Shown here piece after piece: positions 26,973 through 35,694 of a stretch of 64,000 nt of DNA. Made by a program: the position numbers and the translations under genes. The notes under the pieces were generated by a model that worked only from the letters and a program-made list of their open reading frames with translations, made no database searches and was not told the DNA's origin. This DNA is from Yinghuangia sp045039925 (GTDB taxonomy: Bacteria > Actinomycetota > Actinomycetes > Streptomycetales > Streptomycetaceae). Within the stretch, counting starts at the first letter, position 1. Each line of letters begins with the position of its first letter. The stretch is taken from contig CP108400.1 in assembly GCA_045039925.1 (NCBI GenBank), positions 372,001-436,000 on the forward strand, given 5' to 3'.

Positions 26973-28628
26973 ATGCCTGCGGTGAACAAGCCCCGTCTCG
27001 ACCAGCGACCCGAATGGGCGGCCCTGCGCGGCCACCGGACGGAGCGGTTCCGGGACACCTGCCTGCGCGACCTGTTCGCGGCGGACCCGGGGCGCGCGGA
27101 GCGCTACGGGGTACGCGTGGGCGACCTGTTCGTGGACTATTCGAAGCATCTCGTCGACGACGAGGCCCTGTCGCTGCTGCGCGCACTGGCGGCGGCCACG
27201 GACGTGGCCGGGCTGCGGGACGCGATGTTCCGGGGCGACAAGATCAACGTGACCGAGGACCGCGCGGTGCTGCACACCGCCCTGCGCGCGCCGCGCGACG
27301 CGGTGGTCGAGGTGGACGGCCGCAACGTGGTGCCCGACGTGCACGCCGTGCTGGACAAGATGGCCGCGTTCGCCGACCAGGTCCGTTCGGGTGAATGGAA
27401 GGGCCACACCGGGAAGCGCATCCGCAACGTGGTCAACATCGGGATCGGCGGGTCGGACCTGGGTCCGGCGATGGCGTACGAGGTGCTGCGCACCTTCAGC
27501 GCGCGCGACCTGGCCTTCCGCTTCGTGTCGAACGTCGACGGCGCCGACCTGTACGAGGCGGTGCGCGACCTGGACGCCGCGGAGACGCTGTTCGTCGTGG
27601 CGTCGAAGACCTTCACCACGATCGAGACCGTCACCAACGCGACGGCGGCCCGCGAGTGGCTGCTCGGCGAGCTGAAGGCCGACCAGGACGCCGTCGCCCG
27701 GCACTTCGTGGCGCTGTCCACGAACGCCGAGAAGGTCGCCGCGTTCGGGATCGACACCGCCAACATGTTCGAGTTCTGGGACTGGGTCGGCGGGCGCTAC
27801 TCGTACGACTCGGCGATCGGGCTGTCGCTGATGATCGCGATCGGGCCGCGGCACTTCCGGGAGATGCTGGACGGCTTCCACCTGGTCGACGAGCACTTCC
27901 GCAGCGCGCCGCCGGAGCGCAACGTGCCGATGCTGATGGGCCTTCTGGGGGTCTGGTACGGCGCGTTCTTCGACGCCCAGTCGCACGCCGTGCTGCCCTA
28001 CTCGCACTATCTGTCGAAGTTCACCGCGTACCTCCAGCAGCTCGACATGGAGTCGAACGGCAAGTCGGTGGACCGCGACGGCAACCCGGTCGCGTGGCAG
28101 ACCGGCCCCGTCGTGTGGGGCACCCCCGGCACGAACGGGCAGCACGCGTACTACCAGTTGATCCACCAGGGCACGAAGCTCATCCCCGCCGACTTCATCG
28201 GGTTCGCCCGTCCGGTGGACGAGCTGCCGCCGGGGCTCGCCGCGCAGCACGACCTGCTGATGGCGAACTTCTTCGCGCAGACGCAGGCGCTGGCGTTCGG
28301 CAAGACCCCGGACGAGGTGCGCGCGGAGGGCGTCGCCGAGGACCTGGTCCCGCACAAGACGTTCCGCGGCAACCACCCGACCACGACGATCCTGGCGGAC
28401 GCGCTGACGCCGTCGGTGCTGGGCCAGTTGGTGGCGCTGTACGAGCACAAGGTGTTCGTGCAGGGCGCGGTGTGGAACATCGACTCGTTCGACCAGTGGG
28501 GCGTCGAGCTGGGCAAGGTCCTGGCCAAGCGCGTCGAGCCGGTCCTGACGCAGGGCACCGGCGCCGCGGACCTCGACGCGTCCACCGCGTCCCTGACGGC
28601 CAGGTACCGGGACCTGCGCGGCCGTTGA
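26973..28628 (+). CDS. pgi: Glucose-6-phosphate isomerase
   Basis: 551-aa phosphoglucose isomerase interconverting glucose-6-phosphate and fructose-6-phosphate. Signature stretches are VNIGIGGSDLGPAMAYEVL, FVSNVDGAD, ASKTFTTIETVTNA, FEFWDWVGGRYSYDSAIGLS, LPYSHYLSKFTAYLQQLDMESNGKSVDRDG and GTNGQHAYYQLIHQGTKLIPADFIGF, with the C-terminal VWNIDSFDQWGVELGK. Length is that of the bacterial long form. ATG 26973 follows GGGAT. It diverges from the GlcP-like permease across 111 bp. Confidence 0.97.
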   Translation: MPAVNKPRLDQRPEWAALRGHRTERFRDTCLRDLFAADPGRAERYGVRVGDLFVDYSKHLVDDEALSLLRALAAATDVAGLRDAMFRGDKINVTEDRAVLHTALRAPRDAVVEVDGRNVVPDVHAVLDKMAAFADQVRSGEWKGHTGKRIRNVVNIGIGGSDLGPAMAYEVLRTFSARDLAFRFVSNVDGADLYEAVRDLDAAETLFVVASKTFTTIETVTNATAAREWLLGELKADQDAVARHFVALSTNAEKVAAFGIDTANMFEFWDWVGGRYSYDSAIGLSLMIAIGPRHFREMLDGFHLVDEHFRSAPPERNVPMLMGLLGVWYGAFFDAQSHAVLPYSHYLSKFTAYLQQLDMESNGKSVDRDGNPVAWQTGPVVWGTPGTNGQHAYYQLIHQGTKLIPADFIGFARPVDELPPGLAAQHDLLMANFFAQTQALAFGKTPDEVRAEGVAEDLVPHKTFRGNHPTTTILADALTPSVLGQLVALYEHKVFVQGAVWNIDSFDQWGVELGKVLAKRVEPVLTQGTGAADLDASTASLTARYRDLRGR

Positions 28629-28713
28629 CGCCCTCCGCCGCCCGCGCGCCCGGCACCGCCCGTTCGGGTGGTGCCGGGTGGCGGTGCGGTGGTGCGGGCT
28701 GTCCCATGGAGGG

Positions 28714-29703
28714 ATGAAGGCGCCCGGTCGCAAGTGGTGGACGGAGTTCCCGCCGGCCTCCGGGGCGGCCGTGATGTCCACGGCGATCGTCTCCATCGGG
28801 ATGCACCTCACCGGGTTCGAGGTCCTGTCGAAGGCCCTGCTCGCGCTCGCGGGCGCCGTCTGGGTGGTGCTCGCCTGCGCGTTCGGGCTGCGGGCGCTGT
28901 GGGACCGTTCGCACTGGCGGACCGACGCCGACACCCCGCCCGCGCTCACCGCCGTCGCCGCGACCTCGGTCCTGGGTACGCGCATCGCCCTGCTCGGGTG
29001 GCACGAGGTCGCCGCCGTACTGCTCGTCCTGGCCGCCGCCGTCTGGCCGTTCCTGCTGCTCGCCGTCATCCGGCACTGGCAGCGCCGCGGCATGCCCGGC
29101 GTGGTCTTCCTGGTGTGCGTCGCCACGCAGGGCCTGGCGGTGCTGGCCGGCACGCTCGGCCCGCAGGCCGGCGACTGGCTGATGTGGATCGCGCTGTGCC
29201 TGTTCGCCTTCGGCATCGCGCTGTACGTGGACGCCCTGCTCCGCTTCGACTTCCGCCAGGTGCTCACCGGCGCAGGCGACCACTGGATCGCCGGCGGCGC
29301 GCTGGCCATCTCCACCGTCGCGGGCTCGAAACTCGTAGCCTCGCCGGTGTGGACAGGATGGCCGCACACCGTCCTGCGGACCACGACGCTCGTGCTCCTC
29401 GCGCTGGCCGCCGCGTGGTACGCGGTGCTCGCCGCCGCCGAACTGTGGCGCCCGCGCCCGTACTACGGCATCCGCCGCTGGTCGACGGTGTTCCCGCTGG
29501 GCATGACGGCGGTGGCCGCGCTGTCGGTGTCGACCGCCGCCGACATCGCGTGGCTGGACCGTCCCGGACGCGTGCTGCTGTGGGTCGCCGCCGCCGTGTG
29601 GCTAGTGGTCCTCATCGGCTTCGTCCGTTCGCTCGGGCGTAGCGAGGACCACGCCCAGGGCGGCGACGGCCAGCCCGAACGCCACGAAGCCCGCGCCGCG
29701 TGA
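28714..29703 (+). CDS. TDT/SLAC1-like transporter (tellurite-resistance/dicarboxylate family)
   Basis: 329-aa integral membrane protein with about ten hydrophobic segments, resembling the tellurite resistance/C4-dicarboxylate (TDT, SLAC1-like) family: SGAAVMSTAIVSIGMHLTG at the start and IRRWSTVFPLGMTAVAALSVSTAADIAWL in the conserved penultimate helices. GGAGGG precedes ATG 28714. Its last 34 codons overlap the 3' end of the convergent DUF1275 gene by 102 bp, and the tail there is hydrophilic and does not look like the family. Confidence 0.8.
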   Translation: MKAPGRKWWTEFPPASGAAVMSTAIVSIGMHLTGFEVLSKALLALAGAVWVVLACAFGLRALWDRSHWRTDADTPPALTAVAATSVLGTRIALLGWHEVAAVLLVLAAAVWPFLLLAVIRHWQRRGMPGVVFLVCVATQGLAVLAGTLGPQAGDWLMWIALCLFAFGIALYVDALLRFDFRQVLTGAGDHWIAGGALAISTVAGSKLVASPVWTGWPHTVLRTTTLVLLALAAAWYAVLAAAELWRPRPYYGIRRWSTVFPLGMTAVAALSVSTAADIAWLDRPGRVLLWVAAAVWLVVLIGFVRSLGRSEDHAQGGDGQPERHEARAA

Positions 29704-30279
29704 CCACGTGTTCGCCACCGCCGCGGAGGCGGCGACCGCGGCCAGGCGCCCGAAGGCCCACACGTCCCCGGGGGTGACCGGACGGCGGCCTCCGGCCCCG
29801 CGGGCCAGGCCGACGAGCGTCCCGGTGAAGTAGGTCGAAGGGGTGCCCCACGTACCGGCCTGGACGCCCATGGCAAGGGCGGCGGCGAGGACGAGGAGCG
29901 TGCGCTCCCCTTCCGCGTGCCCGGAATTGAGCGACCAGGCGACGGCGGGGACCGCGAGCAGGGCCAGTTCGACGAGCAGCAGGTCGCGTACCCGGAGGCG
30001 GCCGGAGGCGGCGCCCGCGAAGGCCGCGCCGGCACTGAAGCCGAGCAGCGCGGCGACCGCGTGGCGGACCACCTCGCCGTCGCCGTCGACCGCCGCCGCG
30101 CCGACGAGCACCAGGTTGCCGGTCATCACGCCGGCGAAGACCTTGCCGAGGCAGAACAGGGTGAACGCGTCGACGGCCCCTCCCGCCGCGGCGAGGACCA
30201 GCAGGGCGACGTGCTCCCGCGGCCGTACGGGAACCTTCGGCGCGGGGACGGGTATCACACGGTTCATTCTGGGGCTCAT
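29602..30279 (-). CDS. DUF1275 (YoaK) family membrane protein
   Basis: 225-aa membrane protein of the DUF1275/YoaK family: AAAGGAVDAFTLFCLGKVFAGVMTGNLVLVG, ASGRLRVRDLLLVELALL, and GVQAGTWGTPSTYFTGTLVGLARG are its typical blocks. About six membrane segments. ATG 30279 is used; ATG 30267 is possible. It lies 36 bp after the stop of the next gene upstream, on the same strand, and is probably co-transcribed. Function unknown. Confidence 0.87.
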   Translation of the reverse strand: MSPRMNRVIPVPAPKVPVRPREHVALLVLAAAGGAVDAFTLFCLGKVFAGVMTGNLVLVGAAAVDGDGEVVRHAVAALLGFSAGAAFAGAASGRLRVRDLLLVELALLAVPAVAWSLNSGHAEGERTLLVLAAALAMGVQAGTWGTPSTYFTGTLVGLARGAGGRRPVTPGDVWAFGRLAAVAASAAVANTWSRGAGFVAFGLAVAALGVVLATPERTDEADEDH

Positions 30280-30315
30280 GGCAGCGTTCGCCCCGCTGTG
30301 ACACCCGCGTCGGCG

Positions 30316-31218
30316 TCAGCCGTTCCGGTGGCGGCGGTGCCGGTCGCGACGACGCCACAGCAGGTACCACCCCACCGCCGCCGCCTGCGCCACGACGACG
30401 AGCGTCACCCCCGCCGCGGCGAGGTTGCTGTCGCCGATCCGGATGTCGGCGACCACGACGAACAGCATTGCGGCGAGCGGCAGAACCACCGCGGCGAGGG
30501 CGCGCAGGGCGGCGACCACGCTGAGCGGTGCCACCCGGCGCGGCTTCCGCGCGGCGATGCGGGTCGGCGCGTCCGCCGCGACGACCGGCGGCGCGGCCCG
30601 CGCCGGGGACGCCGCGTAGTAGCGCACCGCCCGGCGCCCGAGCCGGCCGGTGGCCCGGTAGTAGGACCACGCCATGGCCGGGATCCACACGAACGGCAGC
30701 ACGAACCCCACCGCCACCAGCACGCCCACCGACAGCCATCCGAGCGCGCGGCGCAGGCGCGACGTAGCGGCGTCGTCGGGCGTGGTGATGCCCAGCACGG
30801 CGGCCATGCGCATGACCGTCGCGAGCCGGGTCCCGCGCGGCAGGCGGGGTCCGCCGTCGGGCGGGCGGTCGCGTACGGCGGCCACCGCCGCGTCGGCCTC
30901 GGCCCGGCCGGGGTACGCGCCCTGGAGCACGAGCAGGTCCGCGGCCCGCGCCTCGGCCCGCGTGTCCCGGCCGTGCAGCGCCGCCAGTTCGAGGACCATG
31001 TGCGCCTGGGCGAGCAGCGCGGTGCAGAAGGCCGCGGGGATGAGCACGAGGAACGGGCCGCCGACGAACGCGCCTTCGGCGACCGTGGTGCGGATCCCCC
31101 GGACGACGGCGCCGCGGTCGAGCGCGGCGGCCCGCGCGTCGGGGGCGTCCGCACGACGGCGCGCGGCAGCGTCCGCGGCACCCGGGCCCAGGTGGTGTAC
31201 CGCGAACACCGCCATCAC
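30316..31218 (-). CDS. Membrane protein of unknown function
   Basis: About 300 aa with an N-terminal helix-rich part, three to four hydrophobic segments (FVGGPFLVLIPAAFCTALLAQAH; LGWLSVGVLVAVGFVLPFVWIPAMAWSYY; two near the C-terminus) and a basic tail RRRDRHRRHRNG. I do not recognise the family. GTG 31218 is the first usual start, but the frame stays open and coding-like for about 30 codons further upstream (encoding EPEEWLPPALLRAVWADPGH), reaching the end of the M20 gene. The real start may be a rare codon such as CTG, coupled to that gene. Confidence 0.65.
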   Translation of the reverse strand: MMAVFAVHHLGPGAADAAARRRADAPDARAAALDRGAVVRGIRTTVAEGAFVGGPFLVLIPAAFCTALLAQAHMVLELAALHGRDTRAEARAADLLVLQGAYPGRAEADAAVAAVRDRPPDGGPRLPRGTRLATVMRMAAVLGITTPDDAATSRLRRALGWLSVGVLVAVGFVLPFVWIPAMAWSYYRATGRLGRRAVRYYAASPARAAPPVVAADAPTRIAARKPRRVAPLSVVAALRALAAVVLPLAAMLFVVVADIRIGDSNLAAAGVTLVVVAQAAAVGWYLLWRRRDRHRRHRNG

Positions 31219-31309
31219 TTCGGCGAGATGGCCGGGGTCCGCCCAGACCGCACGCAGCAGTGCGGGCGGCAGCCACTCCTCCGGCTCGCCGGCTGTCTCG
31301 CCGATCGGG

Positions 31310-32683
31310 TCACCCCTTCGCGGCGGCCGCGTACTTCCTGAGGAAGAGCGCCTCGGCCAAGGCCATGTGCTCGATCTCGGAGGGGTCGACGCTCTCGTTG
31401 GGCGCGTGGATCAGGCAGCGCGGCTCCTCGACGCCCATGAGCGCGATCTCCGCGTCCGGGAAGGTGTCCTTGAAGATCGTGCACAGGGGGATGGAGCCGC
31501 CTTGTCCGACCGTCGTCATCGGTCGGCCGTACGCCTCCTCCAGCGCCCCGCGGAGCGCGGCATAGGCCGGCCCGCCCATGGCCGCCTCGAACGGCGATCC
31601 GGACTGCTCGGGCTCGAAGGCGAGTTGCACGCCCCACGGCGCGTGCGCCTTGAGGTGGTGGACGAGCTTGTCGAGTGCGTCGTCGGCGTCCAGGCCCGGC
31701 GGGACGCGCAGGCTGACGCGGGCGCGCGCGACGGGCGGCACCGAGGCGCTGGACCCGACGACGGGCGGGCAGTCGATGCCGAGCACGGTGACCGCGGGGC
31801 GGGCCCAGACGAGGTCGGCGACCGCTCCCCCGCCGACGAGTCCGACGCCGTCGAGGACGCCGGCGTCGTCGCGGAACTGCTGTTCGTCGTACGGCTCGCC
31901 CTGCCACACCTGGTCGTGCCGCAGCCCGTCCACGGCGGTCCCGCCGTCGGCGTCGCGCAGCGAGGCCAGCATGGCGATCAGCGCGGCGAGCGCGTCGGGG
32001 GCGGGGCCGCCGAACATGCCGGAGTGCACGGCGCCCTTGAGCGCGCGTACCTCCACGACGAGGTTGGCGACGCCGCGGAGGGTCGTGGTGAGGGTGGGCA
32101 GGCCGACGGCGGCGTTGCCGGTGTCGCACACCAGGATCGTGTCCGCGCGCAGCACGTCGGGGTTGGCCGGCACGTACTCCTCGAGTCCGGCGGTGCCCTG
32201 CTCCTCGGAGCCTTCCGCGACGATGCGCAGCGACACGGGGATGTCGTCGCCGAGGGCGCGCAGGGCGGTGAGGTGCATGGCGATGTTGCCCTTGCAGTCG
32301 GCGGCGCCGCGCCCGTACCAGCGGCCGTCCTTCTCGGTGAGTTCGAACGGCGGGGACTGCCAGGCGTCGTCGTCCAGCGGGGGCTGGACGTCGTAGTGGC
32401 AGTACAGCAGGACCGTCGGTGCGCCGGCGGGGCCGGGGCGGTGGCCGACGACGGCGTTGCTGCCGTCCGGGGTCTCCTCCAGGCGGGCGTCGGCGAAGCC
32501 GAGTTCGCGGAAGGCGTCGGCGACGAACCGGGCGGCCTTGTGGCACTCCTCCACAGGAAACTGCCGCGCGTCGTAGACCGATTTGAAGCCGACGAGAGTG
32601 GCGAGGTCGCGCCGGGTGCGCGCCATCTCGGCCTTGACGCGTTCGGCGAGCGCCGCGTTTGCCGTGGTGGCCTGGGTGGTCAT
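31310..32683 (-). CDS. M20 family dipeptidase-like metallopeptidase
   Basis: 457-aa M20 dipeptidase (CNDP/PepV-like). Metal and catalytic motifs: LLYCHYDVQPPLDDDAW, GRGAADCKGNIAMHLTALRAL, VAEGSEEQGTAGLEEYV, and the lid-domain VHSGMFGG. The C-terminal metal ligand lies in CLIHAPNESVDPSEIEHM. It hydrolyses dipeptides or related isopeptides in known members. ATG 32683 follows GGAAGGA. It is downstream of an APC permease and a small anchored protein on the same strand, which suggests import and cleavage of a peptide-like or amide compound. Confidence 0.9.
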   Translation of the reverse strand: MTTQATTANAALAERVKAEMARTRRDLATLVGFKSVYDARQFPVEECHKAARFVADAFRELGFADARLEETPDGSNAVVGHRPGPAGAPTVLLYCHYDVQPPLDDDAWQSPPFELTEKDGRWYGRGAADCKGNIAMHLTALRALGDDIPVSLRIVAEGSEEQGTAGLEEYVPANPDVLRADTILVCDTGNAAVGLPTLTTTLRGVANLVVEVRALKGAVHSGMFGGPAPDALAALIAMLASLRDADGGTAVDGLRHDQVWQGEPYDEQQFRDDAGVLDGVGLVGGGAVADLVWARPAVTVLGIDCPPVVGSSASVPPVARARVSLRVPPGLDADDALDKLVHHLKAHAPWGVQLAFEPEQSGSPFEAAMGGPAYAALRGALEEAYGRPMTTVGQGGSIPLCTIFKDTFPDAEIALMGVEEPRCLIHAPNESVDPSEIEHMALAEALFLRKYAAAAKG

Positions 32684-32762
32684 GTGCGGTGGTCCTTCCG
32701 GTGGGCCGGTGCGTACGAGGCCGTGCCCGCGCAGGGCGGGGCAGAGCACGGAACGTGCGGTG

Positions 32763-33248
32763 TCAGGGTTCGACGACGTCGTCGAACTTGAGGTCGTTGA
32801 TCTCGTCGTCGAACCCGGCGACCTTGTCCGGGCAGTACGTCTGGAGCACGATCCGCTCGGCCTGCACGACCCGGCCGCTGCCGATGATCGGGCGCTGCCC
32901 GGGCCCGGCCGCGCCGTTGTTGAGGCTGATCCTGTCGACGCCCTGGCGCAGCGCGTCGCCGGGGTCCTCGCAGACGAGGCCCCCGTCGGTGCCGAGGTTG
33001 CGCACGATCAGGTCCGTGTCGGGCTGCGGGAGCCCGGCGGCGGCGAGTGCGGAACGCAGCTGGTTGGCCTTCTCGGTGGCCTGGTTGGTCTTGCGCACGC
33101 TGTTGTACGCGACGAGGCCGCTGATCAGGAGGCCGACGAGCAGGACGACGGATCCGACGTAGATCCACCGGCGGCTCATGATGCCGACGTCGACGTGTCC
33201 GGCGTGGTCGATGTCCTCGCCGCTCACGTGGTGTGTCTTGGTGTTCAT
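32763..33248 (-). CDS. Single-span membrane protein with extracellular domain
   Basis: 161 aa: a short His-rich cytoplasmic tail, one membrane span (WIYVGSVVLLVGLLISGLVAY, about residues 28-48), a coiled-coil-like stretch, and an outer domain with two cysteines (VCEDPGD and TYCPDKV). ATG 33248 overlaps the stop of the APC permease as ATGA, so it is co-translated with it and may be an accessory subunit. No known family recognised. Confidence 0.75.
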   Translation of the reverse strand: MNTKTHHVSGEDIDHAGHVDVGIMSRRWIYVGSVVLLVGLLISGLVAYNSVRKTNQATEKANQLRSALAAAGLPQPDTDLIVRNLGTDGGLVCEDPGDALRQGVDRISLNNGAAGPGQRPIIGSGRVVQAERIVLQTYCPDKVAGFDDEINDLKFDDVVEP

Positions 33249-34744
33249 GCCTGGTCCTCGCCCTCGGTCACGGTGCCGACGCCGGCCTTCCACTCGGTGT
33301 CGGGCTGCTTCCAATGCGGCTTGCGGAGTCGGAGGAAGAGGTACGGCACCAGGAGGCCGACGATGACCAGGCCGCCACCGACGATGACGAGGTAGGACCA
33401 CACGCTTCCGGAGCCGAACTGCGACGGCGGCACGAAGCCGATGACCAGGGCCGCCGCGGAGGCCAGCAGGCCGGTGACGCACAGCACGGGGAGCATCGGG
33501 GCGCGGAAGCCGCGCGGGTGGTCGGGCTTGATGCGGCGCAGGCGCATGGCGGCGACGAACATCAGCAGGTAGACGATGAGGTAGACCTGCGTGGTGATCA
33601 CCGACAGGATCCAGTAGGCGCTGGAGACGTTGGGGATGAAGGCGTACAGCAGGGCGATCCCGGTGGTGACGACGCCCTGGGCGACGAGGATGTTCTGCTG
33701 CACGCCGTGCTTGTTGAGGCGCTGGAGGATGGGCGGGAGGTAGCCCTCCTCGCGGGCGACGGTCAGCAGGCCCTTGGACGGTCCGGCGAGCCAGGTCAGC
33801 ATGCCGCCGAGCGAGGCGGCGATGAGCATGATGCCGAGCACCGGGGTGAGCCAGTTGACGTTGAAGTACGAGAAGAACGCGTCGAACGCCTGCATGACGC
33901 CCGCGGTGAGCGACAGGCTCGACGACGGCACGACCCAGCTGATGGCGAGGGCCGGGAGGATGAAGATCAGGAGCACGAGTCCGGTGGCGAGGAACATCGC
34001 CCTGGGGAACTCCTTCGCGGGCTTGCGCAGCGAGGAGACGTGGACCGCGTTCATCTCCATGCCGGAGTAGCTGAGGAAGTTGTTGACGATGAGGACGAGG
34101 CTGGCCAGGCCCGTCCACGGCGGCAGGATGTGGCTGCTGTCCATCGGGGCCGCCGAGGGGTTGCCCTGGCCCAGGAAGACGAATCCGAGCACCACGAGCA
34201 GCAGTCCGGGGATCAGGGTGCCGATGATGAGGCCCATGCTGGAGAGCCCCGCGACGGTCTTGGTGCCACGCGACGAGACCCAGACGCCGAGCCAGAAGAG
34301 CGTGACGATGACGATCGCGGTGTAAATGCCGTGGGTCGCCAGACTTGGATCGATGACGTACGCGAAAGTGCTGGCGACGTACCCGAGCAGGCTCGGGTAG
34401 TAGAAGATCGTCATCGCGAACTGGCACCACACGGCCAGGAATCCGAGGGGCTTGCTGAGCCCTTCGGCGACCCAGCGGTACACGCCGCCGCTCCAGCCGG
34501 ACGCGAGTTCGGCGGAGACGAGCGAGGTGGGCAGCAGGAAGACGATCGCCGGAACGAGGTAGAGGAAGACCGCGGCGAGACCGTAGATCGCCATCGTGGG
34601 TGCGGCGCGCAGCGAGGCCACCGAGCTGGTGGTCATCAGGGCCAGGGCGAGCCACGAGATCGCGTTGAGTTTGGGGCCGGCATGGGCGGCGGCACGCTTG
34701 CCGGCGGAAGTGACCCGCCCCGCGGGCACGTCCATCGAAGCCAC
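33245..34744 (-). CDS. APC family permease (glutamate:GABA antiporter-like)
   Basis: 499-aa amino-acid/polyamine/organocation transporter with 12 predicted spans. The first span WLALALMTTSSVASLRA and SAELASGWSGGVYRWVAEGL resemble the GadC/AGA subgroup; GMEMNAVHVSSLRKPAKEFPRAM is the conserved helix 6 region. The GTG start has GGAG seven bases upstream. It heads an apparent operon with the 161-aa anchored protein and an M20 dipeptidase. Confidence 0.88.
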   Translation of the reverse strand: MASMDVPAGRVTSAGKRAAAHAGPKLNAISWLALALMTTSSVASLRAAPTMAIYGLAAVFLYLVPAIVFLLPTSLVSAELASGWSGGVYRWVAEGLSKPLGFLAVWCQFAMTIFYYPSLLGYVASTFAYVIDPSLATHGIYTAIVIVTLFWLGVWVSSRGTKTVAGLSSMGLIIGTLIPGLLLVVLGFVFLGQGNPSAAPMDSSHILPPWTGLASLVLIVNNFLSYSGMEMNAVHVSSLRKPAKEFPRAMFLATGLVLLIFILPALAISWVVPSSSLSLTAGVMQAFDAFFSYFNVNWLTPVLGIMLIAASLGGMLTWLAGPSKGLLTVAREEGYLPPILQRLNKHGVQQNILVAQGVVTTGIALLYAFIPNVSSAYWILSVITTQVYLIVYLLMFVAAMRLRRIKPDHPRGFRAPMLPVLCVTGLLASAAALVIGFVPPSQFGSGSVWSYLVIVGGGLVIVGLLVPYLFLRLRKPHWKQPDTEWKAGVGTVTEGEDQA

Positions 34745-34945
34745 GTCTGAGCTCCTTCACACGGTGGGGCAGGCACCGGATCCGGGGATCACACGACCAA
34801 CAGGGCGAAGAATGCCCTATTTGATCCGGTTTTTAGCCACGGTTGCATCATTGGGCACCGTGATCACTGCCGCAACAGGAGCTGACGCGCTGTCAAAGCG
34901 GGGAAAGCCGCGGGCAGGCGTGCCGTCCGCGTCGGGCGCGCGGGC
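34745..34945. promoter_or_regulatory. Upstream region of the APC operon
   Basis: 201 bp containing an AT-rich stretch (about 34810-34855) and a small dyad AGGGC-N7-GCCCT (34802-34806/34814-34818). It probably carries the operon promoter; no gene is visible. Confidence 0.35.
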
Positions 34946-35419
34946 TCACGCGCAGGCGTCGCCGCCGTCCACGCCCAGGAGTTCGAGCGCGGCCATCGCG
35001 AGCCCGGCCAGGTCGCCGCCGAGGTACGGCACCCACGCGGCGGCCTCGTCGTCCGACACGGGCCCGTCCTCCTCGGGCGTGTCGGCGTCCCGCGCGATCC
35101 GGGCCTGGAGCACCGCCACGGCCGCCACGAGGGCGGCTCCCTCGCCGAGGTGCGCGAGCACGAACGCGGCGGCCCACTCGACCGGTTCGTCGGCGCTCGA
35201 CATCCCCCGTTCGGCCCAGGCCGTGAGCCCGGCGTCGCCGCGGGTGCCCTGGTGGAACACGCTGCCGTGGAGCGCCGCGTACGCCTGGTCGCGGGTGGCC
35301 CGATCGGGTGACCGGAGCGCGGCTATCCGGTCGGGCACGTCGTCGGCGGCCCCGTAGGCGCGGGTGAGCGACGTCCAGTCGACGTCCTCGATGCGGCGCG
35401 GGCGAGCGGTCCGTCCCAC
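34946..35419 (-). CDS. HEAT-repeat-like protein, short or truncated
   Basis: 157 aa. The N-terminal block RIEDVDWTSLTRAYGAADDVPDRIAALRSPD and the HGSVFHQGT segment recall actinobacterial HEAT/PBS-lyase-like proteins of 300 aa or more, in which HQGT is followed by many helical repeats. Here only a few short helices follow (AAAFVLAHLGEG), so this may be a shortened copy. GTG 35419 is the likely start, with a weak ribosome-binding site. A long hairpin element begins 35 bp upstream. Confidence 0.6.
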   Translation of the reverse strand: MGRTARPRRIEDVDWTSLTRAYGAADDVPDRIAALRSPDRATRDQAYAALHGSVFHQGTRGDAGLTAWAERGMSSADEPVEWAAAFVLAHLGEGAALVAAVAVLQARIARDADTPEEDGPVSDDEAAAWVPYLGGDLAGLAMAALELLGVDGGDACA

Positions 35420-35454
35420 CTTTGTCCGGAGAAGGTCGTCATGCGCCGGATGCT

Positions 35455-35616
35455 AGTGCTGTGACCGGAAACGTTTACCAGTTCCCGGCGCCTGGCACGG
35501 CACCTCGCGGCGTTGCGGGACCTCGCGAGTACGACCGAGTACGAGCTTCGGGCCCGCGCCTTGCGATGCACCGCGCCAGACACCGGGAACCGGCAAACCT
35601 TCCCGGCCACAGCACT
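35455..35616 (-). repeat. Long inverted repeat (42-bp arms, extending to 54) with strand-specific wobble pairs
   Basis: Arms 35455-35496 and 35575-35616 match as inverted repeats at 35 of 42 positions. Six of the seven differences would be G-U pairs in minus-strand RNA and A-C clashes in plus-strand RNA. The stem continues to 35508/35563 with three more wobbles and one mismatch. The roughly 54-nt loop contains a direct repeat of CGAGTACGA. Read on the minus strand it lies in the leader of the HEAT-like gene. It may be a structured RNA or a MITE-like element; no flanking target duplication is evident. Confidence 0.7.
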
Positions 35617-35694
35617 GGTCACGCGGACCGACACGTCCGGCGGTTCCCGGCATGCCCCGCGGGTGCCCCCGAGCCGGGGCGGGAGAATCTGCGC

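Noticed and set aside
25452..29384. A 1310-codon minus-strand open frame continuing through the antisense strand of pgi
   Set aside because: Only the first 469 codons (from 26861) match a protein family. The rest is antisense to pgi, a clear coding gene, and reflects the codon-position bias of a high-GC genome.
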